DNA of 64,000 nt. Source: DASWJZ01 sp038211615 (GTDB taxonomy: Bacteria; Pseudomonadota; Alphaproteobacteria; Rhizobiales; Afifellaceae). The translations under genes were made by a program, and so were the position numbers. Of this stretch, positions 43,633 to 50,435 are shown piece after piece (the stretch's first letter is position 1; every line of letters begins with the position of its first letter). The notes beneath the pieces are model-generated. The model was not told where the DNA came from. It searched no databases and saw only the letters and a list, made by a program, of their open reading frames with translations. Where the stretch lies: NCBI GenBank assembly GCA_038211615.1, contig JBBQVL010000009.1:1-64000 (forward strand), written 5' to 3'.

Positions 43633-44934
43633 TTACTGGTATTGCTGCTTGAGTTCCGTAGCCTTGCCGGCGAGCGCCGCCACGAGCGCGTCCGTGTCGG
43701 AGCCGGACCGGATGAACTCCTGCACCTGCTGCATCATGAAGAGGTCCCATTCCGAGAACCAGATCGTCTTGCCGATCTTGCGGGCGGTGCCGATGTTCAG
43801 CTGATCGGAAGCGACCTTGAGGTCCTTCCACTTGGAGTAGGCGGCGACGACGTCCGGGTCGGCCCCCACTTCCTTGTAGCCTGAGCCGAGGCCGAACTCG
43901 AGCGCCCAGCGCTTGATGACGTGGTACTCGCCGTCCTTCGACTTGCCGCCGAAGAACTGCAGGAGGTTCCACGTGCGATCCACGTCGATCGGCTCGGCGC
44001 CCATGAGGTAGGCGGCGGTCCAGGCCATCGTGGAGTGCGTGGCGCCAGGCATCAGCGCGTTCTTCACCTTGCCGGCGATCTTCGAGACCTCCGGATCGTT
44101 GGTGACCTTCTGGTCGTAGTCGTGCAGCACCATGAAGGTGTGGCGGCCGGAGCAGTAGCTCGGAACACCCTCGCCCGGCAGCGTCATGATGTCTTCGGCG
44201 ACGAGCTTCTCCTGGTAGAGGGCCTTGTGGACGTCGAGGATCTTGCGCAGTGCCGGCTCGTCGACGAAGTCGCCGTTGTCGTCGAACACCTTGGCGCCTT
44301 CCGAATACCAGGCCGAGAAGATGCTCCAGGAGAGTTCGGGCCACTTCTGGCCCCAGGCGGAGTGATAGGGCGCGTCGGAGATGCCGTCGGCCTTCAGCTT
44401 GCGGCAGGCTTCGAGCAGCGCGTCCCAACTGTCGGGCACTGCGATGCCGGCCTTGGAGAGATGCTCCTCGTTGTAGATGAAGGCGTTGTAGCCCGCGTAG
44501 TAGGGCAGACCGGCGAACTTGCCGTCCGGCAGCGAGAGCGACGCCACACTGACCGGGAACATGCCGGCCTTGATGTCGTCAACGCCCGGCAGCCCCTCGA
44601 GATCGCGGATCCAGCCGGCGGTGTGCCAGCGGGCAATCCGGTCTTCCTCGGAGTAGAACATGTCCATGTGCTGACCGCCGGTCAGCTTGGTCTCGACGAT
44701 GGCGTGATAGTCGCCGGTGACAAGCTCGTAGTTGACGTTCTCGTCGTAGAGCTTGCTGAAGATCCCCACGTTCTCCTCGACGATCTGCGGCTGGTATTGC
44801 CAGCCGACGAAGTTGAGTGGGTCGGCGGGCTTGCCGAAGGCGGGCCTTCCGAAAAGGGCGGCGGCCGACAGGGCCGAGGCGCCCTGCAGCACGCGGCGAC
44901 GGTTCAAGAGATAGTTGTCTAGCTTCTGGTTCAT
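43633..44934 (-). CDS. ABC transporter substrate-binding protein, Tat-exported (extracellular family 1)
   Basis: A 433-residue receptor. The leader LLNRRRVLQGASALSAAALF has the twin-arginine pattern, so it is probably exported folded. The mature part is a family 1 solute-binding protein: GWQYQPQIVEENVGIFSKLY, KFAGLPYYAGYNAFIYNEEH and SWDALLEACRKLKADGIS. ATG 44934 is the start; the frame opening at 44991 adds no family sequence. It is the first transport gene of the operon. The ligand is unknown; its neighbours suggest an amino-sugar, sugar acid or N-acylated compound. Confidence 0.9.
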   Translation of the reverse strand: MNQKLDNYLLNRRRVLQGASALSAAALFGRPAFGKPADPLNFVGWQYQPQIVEENVGIFSKLYDENVNYELVTGDYHAIVETKLTGGQHMDMFYSEEDRIARWHTAGWIRDLEGLPGVDDIKAGMFPVSVASLSLPDGKFAGLPYYAGYNAFIYNEEHLSKAGIAVPDSWDALLEACRKLKADGISDAPYHSAWGQKWPELSWSIFSAWYSEGAKVFDDNGDFVDEPALRKILDVHKALYQEKLVAEDIMTLPGEGVPSYCSGRHTFMVLHDYDQKVTNDPEVSKIAGKVKNALMPGATHSTMAWTAAYLMGAEPIDVDRTWNLLQFFGGKSKDGEYHVIKRWALEFGLGSGYKEVGADPDVVAAYSKWKDLKVASDQLNIGTARKIGKTIWFSEWDLFMMQQVQEFIRSGSDTDALVAALAGKATELKQQYQ

Positions 44935-45006
44935 GCCGATACCCCCTCTGTTCTCAGGAAAGAAAAGAAACACTTCGCAAATACAGAGCAAAGGAACACC
45001 ATGGCC

Positions 45007-45022
45007 GGTCTATAAACAGACC
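45007..45022. promoter_or_regulatory. Candidate operator palindrome upstream of the binding-protein gene
   Basis: GGTCTATAAACAGACC, with 5-bp arms GGTCT/AGACC, lies 73 bp before the binding-protein start in the 293-bp AT-richer gap between that gene and the RpiR regulator. It could be the RpiR operator. The rest of the gap (44935-45227) has several A/T runs but no gene. Confidence 0.3.
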
Positions 45023-45227
45023 ACCGTAGCAACCGCCTTCCCGAGCGGGCCTTCCTGCTGAACTTATGACTATCCCAAGGTGATTATGCTTTGAAATTCG
45101 ATGTCGGCAAGTGGGATTTTTCTTTTCGCGTCATTTTTTTCCAGAAAGCGCGAATTGAGGACGATTTAGGCACGGTGTTGATGCGGAAAACAAACTTTGC
45201 GAGCAGTTTGTGCAGGATCCCGGCCCG

Positions 45228-46169
45228 TCAATCGCACAGCGGCAGATTCTCCTCGCTCTCGCGAAAGGCCGCGAACTGCTGCTTGATGCGCCGCAGCTTC
45301 TCGCGCGCCGCACCCTTCATGCGGATGGCGGCGCCGTAGGCGAGAACGTCGATGGCAACGAGAAAAGCGTAGCGCACGGAGGTGGGGCCGAGGACGTCAC
45401 CGTCCTCGTCCGCGTTGACCGGTATCAGGAGATCGACCGCCGTCGCGAGCGGCGTGCTGGAAGGGGCGAGAGCAATAGTCGTGGCGCCGTATTCGTGGGC
45501 GATGCCGATGGAGCGCACGAGCTCCTGATTGTTGCCGCTGATCGAGCTGGCGATCACCACGTCTCCCTTCTCCATCGTCGTCGCGAGCATCATCTGCATT
45601 TGGTGGTCGCTCGAAGGCACCACCCGGATGCCGAGGCGGAAGAAGCGGTTCTGGATTTCGTCCACCAGCCACGACGAGACGCCGCCCCCACCGAAGGCGT
45701 AGAGCGTGCGGCAGCGGCTGAGGATATCGATCGCCTGTTCCGCCCGCTTTATGTCGAAGCGGACATGCGCTTCGGAAATCGTGCTCTGCGCCCGCTTCAC
45801 GACGCGCTCCACCACCTCCTCGATCGCGTCGGGCGGCGTGGACGGCTCGAGATAGCGGATCCCTATCCGCATCGAGCCCATGATCTTCAGCTTGAGGTCG
45901 CGGAGCCCCTCGCATCCAAGCGACCGGGCGAAGCGCGTGATGGTCGGCGCCGAGACGTCCAGCCAGTCGATCAGGTCCTCCACCGGCTTCTCGACGAAGA
46001 CCCGGGGCTCGGTGAGTATGGCGTGCGCAATCTTGCGGTTCGATTTTGAAAGGGCCGGCTCGCGGTCGACGATCAGGCCAAGAATGTCGGTGGAAGTTCT
46101 TGGCCTGGGCTTCAGCAACGTCGTTCCGGGCGCACCCCCTCCCGATGAAGTCCGCTTCAACTGGTCCAT
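45228..46169 (-). CDS. RpiR family transcriptional regulator (HTH + SIS domain)
   Basis: A 313-residue regulator. The N-terminal RpiR helix-turn-helix has SKSNRKIAHAILTEPRVF and WLDVSAPTITRFARSLGCEG. The C-terminal SIS sugar-phosphate isomerase-like domain has TLYAFGGGGVSSWLVDEIQN and DVVIASSISGNNQELVRSIG. SIS domains bind phosphorylated sugars or amino sugars. It lies immediately upstream of, and in line with, the transporter and catabolic operon and is the likely local regulator. Confidence 0.9.
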   Translation of the reverse strand: MDQLKRTSSGGGAPGTTLLKPRPRTSTDILGLIVDREPALSKSNRKIAHAILTEPRVFVEKPVEDLIDWLDVSAPTITRFARSLGCEGLRDLKLKIMGSMRIGIRYLEPSTPPDAIEEVVERVVKRAQSTISEAHVRFDIKRAEQAIDILSRCRTLYAFGGGGVSSWLVDEIQNRFFRLGIRVVPSSDHQMQMMLATTMEKGDVVIASSISGNNQELVRSIGIAHEYGATTIALAPSSTPLATAVDLLIPVNADEDGDVLGPTSVRYAFLVAIDVLAYGAAIRMKGAAREKLRRIKQQFAAFRESEENLPLCD

Positions 46170-46499
46170 GCGAGTATCGTTCCTCTGGGACAGGCACTTG
46201 ATCTGTATTGCCGGCCTTGCGGCTGCTCGCGGCGCTCGTCTGCACGGATGGGCGCGTCAGGGTAGCCGGGTGACACCATTGTCATCAAGGTAGAGCCGTG
46301 CGGACCGGAGGAGCCAGGCTCGGATCTTGCCGGCATTCGTTGGGCAGGCCGGCTGCGACCGTCCGTCGGGGTGCGCCGCCGCCATCACAGATGGGTGGCC
46401 GGAAGAAAGACGGCGTGGCCGCGCCGGGGGGAGCGCGGGGAGGTCTTCGGGATAGTTTGCGCAAGCAAGCGAAGCTTGTCGCTGCTTCGGAAAATTTGG
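46170..46499. other. 330-bp gap between rpiR-type gene and tRNA-Asn
   Basis: This stretch should hold the promoter of the regulator gene and the 3' trailer of tRNA-Asn. I see no convincing gene. A plus-strand frame at 46298-46564 reads through the antisense of the tRNA and is rejected. No clear terminator or repeat is seen. Confidence 0.5.
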
Positions 46500-46575
46500 T
46501 GGCTCCTCGGGCTGGACTCGAACCAGCGACCATTCGATTAACAGTCGAATGCTCTACCAACTGAGCTACCGAGGA
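46500..46575 (-). tRNA. tRNA-Asn (GTT)
   Basis: On the minus strand the 76-base sequence begins TCCTCGGTAGCTCAGTTGG, has the anticodon loop CTGTTAATC (anticodon GTT), the T-arm GGTTCGAGTCC, and ends CGAGGAGCCA with encoded CCA. The acceptor stem TCCTCGG/CCGAGGA pairs perfectly. It is flanked by the RpiR-type gene and the small membrane-protein gene. Confidence 0.97.
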
Positions 46576-46704
46576 TCAGTGCGGCGGCATATATGCGAGA
46601 TGGGCTCGGCTTTGCAAGGTGCTCGGCCGCTCCCGCTCGGGGTGGTCTACGCCCGAGCCGCCCATTCGTTTCATGGAAAGGTAAACGTCTTTGGTAAGAT
46701 TGCG

Positions 46705-47022
46705 ATGATGGCTGAAAATTCACCTCCCGGCGGCTCGGTGAAGCTCGGCGGCTATCGGCTGCCGCTGCCGCGCTCGCGGCTGCTCAGGATCGCGCTCGGC
46801 GGCCTGCTGGTGGTCTTCGGCCTCCTGGGTTTCCTGCCGGTCCTTGGTTTCTGGATGATTCCGCTCGGCCTCATCATCCTGTCCGGCGACATTCCGCGCG
46901 TGCGGCGCTGGCGGCGGCGTTTCGCGGTCTGGTTCAGCCGCCGCTATCCGAACGTCGCGACGAAGCTCGGCATCCGCAGCAACGGCAACGGCAAAGACAA
47001 GAGCGCCAACGGCGCCGGCTAA
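46705..47022 (+). CDS. Small conserved membrane protein of unknown function
   Basis: A 105-residue protein. After a short polar lead (MMAENSPPGGSVKLGG) there is a hydrophobic hairpin, LRIALGGLLVVFGLLGFLPV and GFWMIPLGLIILSGDIP, then a basic tail (RVRRWRRRFAVWFSRRYP). Two helices with a Pro/Gly turn and arginines on the cytoplasmic side are visible. I choose ATG 46705/46708; an opening at 46549 would lie inside the tRNA gene. Its stop overlaps the next gene's start by one base. Confidence 0.75.
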   Translation: MMAENSPPGGSVKLGGYRLPLPRSRLLRIALGGLLVVFGLLGFLPVLGFWMIPLGLIILSGDIPRVRRWRRRFAVWFSRRYPNVATKLGIRSNGNGKDKSANGAG

Positions 47023-47324
47023 TGGAAGGAGGCCGGATCTCAGCCGTCGTGTGGCGGGACGATCTCGACGCCCTGCAGTTCGATCTCGATGACGAAACGG
47101 GCGCGGCCCGGCAGTGCCTCGTGCACCGCCTTGCGTTCCGCTCGCTTCTTTCAGAGCCGGCGACACCGAACTCCTGCCTGGCCTATTTCCACGGCAACCG
47201 CGGGGCTTTCGAGGCCGCCGCACGTGCGAAGGTCGAACGCGACGCGCTGCCCGACGGCGCCCGCTTCCACCTCACGAGCCGCGATATCGCCCAGGCCCTG
47301 CGGGACCGGCGATGCCCTGAGTGA
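47022..47324 (+). CDS. Small conserved hypothetical protein (possibly DUF1488-like)
   Basis: A 100-residue soluble protein beginning MEGGRISAVVWRDDLDALQF and ending LTSRDIAQALRDRRCPE. No membrane segment or metal motif. The pattern of an early ALxF strand and a late helix before LTS resembles short DUF1488 proteins, but I am not certain. It overlaps the upstream gene by one base and ends 61 bp before the cobalamin riboswitch. Confidence 0.65.
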   Translation: MEGGRISAVVWRDDLDALQFDLDDETGAARQCLVHRLAFRSLLSEPATPNSCLAYFHGNRGAFEAAARAKVERDALPDGARFHLTSRDIAQALRDRRCPE

Positions 47325-47385
47325 CTAGCGAACGCATGCCCGCGTCGATTGACACGACTCGGCCCCCGCGCTTATCTGGATGCGT

Positions 47386-47578
47386 GTTGGTTCCTCACGG
47401 GCCGAAGCCCAGGGGATTAATAGGGAACACGGTGCGGACGACCCAATCGGGGCCAAAACCGTGACTGCCCCCGCAACTGTGAGCGGCGAGTTTTCGATCG
47501 TTCTTGCCACTGGCTTCGGCCGGGAAGGCTGATCGGGAGCGGCGACCCGCAAGTCAGGAGACCTGCCAACACAAGCAG
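47386..47578 (+). ncRNA. Cobalamin (AdoCbl) riboswitch
   Basis: The leader contains the hallmarks of a B12 aptamer in order: GTTGGTTCCTCACGG, AGGGGATTAATAGGGAACACG, CGGGGCCAAAACCGTGACTG followed by CCCCCGCAACTGTGA, GCCACTGGCTTCGGCCGGGAAGG, and the closing GACCCGCAAGTCAGGAGACC (B12 box region). The 3' boundary is approximate. It lies 113 bp upstream of cbtB and should turn off the cobalt-transporter/cobalamin operon when coenzyme B12 is plentiful. Confidence 0.95.
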
Positions 47579-47690
47579 ACCGGGGCGGGGCGTCCCGAGA
47601 GTGCGTGGGCGGCACAAATTCGCTGGCCCTATGCAGCTCTCCAGTCCCCTCCCGGAAACGGTTCGTCCACTCTTGACCGGGAGGGTCAAT

Positions 47691-47900
47691 ATGTCGTCGT
47701 CATCCTCGTCCACCGCACCTGCCGCGCCCGTCGCACCTGCCGCGCCCGTCGCGGTCACCCAGACGAGCAGCGCTGCGCAGGCGATTTGCGCCATGCTCCT
47801 CGGAGTCTTCATCGTCGGAATGGCCGGCTTCTCGCATCTCGATGCGGTCCATAACGCATCACACGATACGCGCCATTCCAACGCCTTCCCCTGCCATTAG
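47691..47900 (+). CDS. cbtB: Cobalt transporter subunit CbtB
   Basis: A 69-residue single-helix membrane protein: an Ala/Pro/Val-rich lead, one membrane segment (AICAMLLGVFIVGMAGF), then the family's metal-binding His tail SHLDAVHNASHDTRHS. CbtB pairs with CbtA as a B12-regulated cobalt importer (comparative-genomics knowledge). ATG 47691 is preceded by GGGAGGG. It is the first gene behind the riboswitch, with cbtA 9 bp downstream. Confidence 0.9.
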   Translation: MSSSSSSTAPAAPVAPAAPVAVTQTSSAAQAICAMLLGVFIVGMAGFSHLDAVHNASHDTRHSNAFPCH

Positions 47901-47909
47901 GGGAACGCC

Positions 47910-48695
47910 ATGCACACATTGAGGCCGATCGTCTTCGCTGCGGCGTTGGCGGGGCTGATCGTTGGCGTGGTGGTCACCATCGCGCAGCAATTCGGCACGG
48001 TGCCGCTGATCCTTGCGGCCGAGGTTTACGAGAGGGCGGCGGAGCAGGCCGAGGCGACCGCTCCGGCCAGCTCCATGCCGCAGTCGGGCGCGCCGCAGTC
48101 GAACGCGCTCCAGTCCACGGCCGCCGCGCCGGCCATGGCGCACGAGCATCACGGCGCGGGCGCGTGGGAGCCGCACGACGGGCTCGAGCGGAACGCGTTC
48201 ACCGCGCTCTTCAACATTGTCGACTGGGTCGGCTTCGGGTTGCTGATGACCGGCGCGATCGTTCTCCTGCGCCGGCCGATCGACTGGCGCGAGGGCTTCC
48301 TCTGGGGGCTCGCGGGTTTCGTGACCTTCGTGTGGGCGCCGAGCCTCGGCCTGCCGCCGGAGCTTCCCGGCATTCCCGCGGCTGAGCTTACGCCGCGACA
48401 GGTCTGGTGGGTCGGGACGGCATTCGCGACGGCGGTCAGCCTCGGGCTCATCGCTTTCAACCGCGCGCCCTGGGCGGCGGTGCTGGCCATCGTGATCTTC
48501 GCCGTTCCGCACCTGATCGGCGCGCCGGAGCTGGAGCGCATCGAGACGAACGTTCCCGAGGCGCTGTCGCATCGGTTCACGGTCACGGTGCTGATGACGA
48601 CGCTGCTCTCGTGGTCGCTGCTCGGCGGACTGGTCGGCTATTTCTACAGACGCTTCGCCGCGGCTGAGGGTCTGCCGCGCTTCGCGCATGCATGA
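47910..48695 (+). CDS. cbtA: Cobalt transporter subunit CbtA
   Basis: A 261-residue inner-membrane protein with about six helices: PIVFAAALAGLIVGVVVTIA at the N terminus, IVDWVGFGLLMTGAIVLL, GFLWGLAGFVTFVWAPSLGL, and further segments to ~245. A His-containing loop (MAHEHHGAGAWEPHDG) at residues ~75-90 may collect Co2+. The family and CbtB partner identify it as the membrane channel component of the predicted cobalt transporter. Confidence 0.9.
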   Translation: MHTLRPIVFAAALAGLIVGVVVTIAQQFGTVPLILAAEVYERAAEQAEATAPASSMPQSGAPQSNALQSTAAAPAMAHEHHGAGAWEPHDGLERNAFTALFNIVDWVGFGLLMTGAIVLLRRPIDWREGFLWGLAGFVTFVWAPSLGLPPELPGIPAAELTPRQVWWVGTAFATAVSLGLIAFNRAPWAAVLAIVIFAVPHLIGAPELERIETNVPEALSHRFTVTVLMTTLLSWSLLGGLVGYFYRRFAAAEGLPRFAHA

Positions 48696-48728
48696 TCGCC
48701 GGCCGGCGGCCGGCTGCGGCTGACGGGG

Positions 48729-49250
48729 ATGGGACGGCTGGTGCTGGTGCTCGGAGGCGCGCGCTCCGGCAAGAGCGCCTACGCCGAGCGGCTGGTCGCC
48801 GGAAGCGGGCTGGAGGCGATCTATGTCGCGACCGCGACGCCCGGCGATTCCGAGATGGCAGCGCGCATCGCCGAGCATCGGAAGCGGCGCGGGGCGGAGT
48901 GGCGGACGGTCGAGGCGCCGGACGATCTGGAGGGCGCGCTGACGGTCGAGGCTGGGGAGGGCAGGGCGGTGCTGGTCGATTGCCTCACCCTCTGGCTCTC
49001 CAACCTGATGCTGGCCGGGGCCGACGTCGAGGCGCGCGGCCCAGCGCTTGCCGGCATGACGCAGCGGCTCTCCGGCCTCTGCGTCTTCGTCTCCAACGAG
49101 GTCGGGCTCGGCCTCGTGCCGGATAATCCGCTCGGCCGCCGCTTCCGCGACGCGCAGGGGCGGTTGAACCAGAGCATCGCGGCGGTGGCGGACCATGTCG
49201 TGTTCATGGCCGCTGGCCTGCCGCTGGTGCTGAAAGGAACGAATACATGA
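48729..49250 (+). CDS. cobU: Bifunctional adenosylcobinamide kinase/adenosylcobinamide-phosphate guanylyltransferase
   Basis: The 173-residue enzyme (CobU in Salmonella, CobP in Pseudomonas) phosphorylates adenosylcobinamide and attaches GMP during nucleotide-loop assembly. Seen are the P-loop LVLGGARSGKSAYAERL, ATATPGDSEMAARIAEHRKR, VLVDCLTLWLSNLML and the closing VSNEVGLGLVPDNPLGRRFR. Its stop overlaps the cobW start by four bases. Confidence 0.94.
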   Translation: MGRLVLVLGGARSGKSAYAERLVAGSGLEAIYVATATPGDSEMAARIAEHRKRRGAEWRTVEAPDDLEGALTVEAGEGRAVLVDCLTLWLSNLMLAGADVEARGPALAGMTQRLSGLCVFVSNEVGLGLVPDNPLGRRFRDAQGRLNQSIAAVADHVVFMAAGLPLVLKGTNT

Positions 49251-50326
49251 GCGCCGCAGCCAAGGACACATTGGGCCGCATCCCGGCGACGATCGTCACC
49301 GGCTTCCTCGGTGCGGGGAAGACGACGCTGATCCGTCATCTCCTGCAGAACCCCGGCGGGCGCCGGATCGCGCTGATCGTCAACGAGTTCGGCGATGTCG
49401 GCTTCGACGGTCAGGTGCTCGCCGATTGCGGCAGCGAGGCGTGCGGCGCGGACGACATCATCGAACTCGCGAACGGCTGCATCTGCTGCACGGTCGCGGA
49501 CGATTTCCTCCCCGCGATGGAGAAGATTCTCGGCCGCGACGTGCCGCCCGATCACATCGTCATCGAGACCTCCGGCCTGGCGCTGCCGCAGCCGCTGGTG
49601 AAGGCCTTCAGCTGGCCGAGCGTCAAGGCGCGGGTGACGGTGGACGGCGTCGTCACCGTCGTCGACGCGTCGGCGGTGGCCGAAGGCCGGGTCGCCTCGG
49701 ACGAGGCGAAGCTCGCCGAGCAGCGGGCGAAGGACCTTTCGCTCGAACACGACGATCCGGTGGAGGAGCTGTTCGAGGACCAGCTCCGCTGCGCCGACCT
49801 GATCGTCATCTCCAAGACCGACCTGGTCGACGCGGCGGGTCTCGCGCGGGTGGACAAGGCAATCGCCGAGGACTCGCGGCCGGAGGCGCGCAGCATCCGG
49901 GTGGCGAACGGCATTCTTCCGGCCGACATTCTTCTCGGCCAGTCGGCCGCGGCCGAGAGCGACAGCGCCAACCGCAAGAGTCATCATGAGCTCGCGGGCG
50001 AGGATCATGACCACGACGATTTCAACTCGTTCGTGCTCGATGCGAGCGCTGCGGATCGCGCCGCGTTCGAGGAGCGGGTCCGGGCTGCGATGGCAGTGCA
50101 AGGCGTGCTCCGCATCAAGGGCCTGGTGGCGATCAACGGACGCGCCGCTCCGCTTGCGGTGCAGGCGGTCGGGCCGCGTGTCGAGACATGGTTCGTCACG
50201 GATACCGAGCGTCGCCCCGGTCTCGTGGTGATCGGACTGAAAGGCCTGGATCGAAGCAAGGTCGAGCGGGCGTTGATCGAGCCTTCTCCCCTTGAGGGAG
50301 AAGGTGTCCGCGGAGCTGACGGATGA
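49247..50326 (+). CDS. cobW: CobW GTPase, cobalamin biosynthesis metallochaperone
   Basis: A 359-residue G3E GTPase thought to deliver Co2+ to the CobNST chelatase. P-loop ATIVTGFLGAGKTTLIRHLL, metal motif NGCICCTVADDF, GTPase motifs VIETSGLALPQP and VISKTDLV are present, plus a His/Asp loop (SHHELAGEDHDHDDF) before the C-terminal domain. The last ~15 residues (PSPLEGEGVRGADG) are encoded by a palindromic repeat element, so the native C terminus has been altered. The repeat also separates it from the true cobN start at 50436. Confidence 0.94.
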   Translation: MSAAAKDTLGRIPATIVTGFLGAGKTTLIRHLLQNPGGRRIALIVNEFGDVGFDGQVLADCGSEACGADDIIELANGCICCTVADDFLPAMEKILGRDVPPDHIVIETSGLALPQPLVKAFSWPSVKARVTVDGVVTVVDASAVAEGRVASDEAKLAEQRAKDLSLEHDDPVEELFEDQLRCADLIVISKTDLVDAAGLARVDKAIAEDSRPEARSIRVANGILPADILLGQSAAAESDSANRKSHHELAGEDHDHDDFNSFVLDASAADRAAFEERVRAAMAVQGVLRIKGLVAINGRAAPLAVQAVGPRVETWFVTDTERRPGLVVIGLKGLDRSKVERALIEPSPLEGEGVRGADG

Positions 50327-50421
50327 GGGGGAGGCTTCCGATCCGGTCTCGGCGCGAAATCGCAAAGCTCCCCCTCTCCCGGTCGGCTCCACCGACCACC
50401 CTCCCCCTCAAGGGGGGAGGG
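50282..50421. repeat. Palindromic repeat element, copy A (cobW/cobN junction)
   Basis: Starts with the hairpin CCTTCTCCCCTTGAGGGAGA, passes through GGATGAGGGGGAGG and CTCCCCCTCTCCCGGTC, and ends in CCTCCCCCTCAAGGGGGGAG. It is about 140 bp and of the same design as copy B inside cobN. Its first 45 bp form the 3' end of cobW. Confidence 0.8.
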
Positions 50422-50435
50422 CTGGCGCGCGTTTC

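Noticed and set aside
46298..46564. 88-residue plus-strand frame ending over tRNA-Asn
   Set aside because: Its last ~20 residues (APRAGLEPATIRL...) are the antisense translation of the tRNA, a well-known false gene call.
50292..50435. N-terminal extension of CobN by 48 residues
   Set aside because: These codons are palindromic repeat DNA overlapping cobW; family sequence begins at MHLLKGQ (50436).
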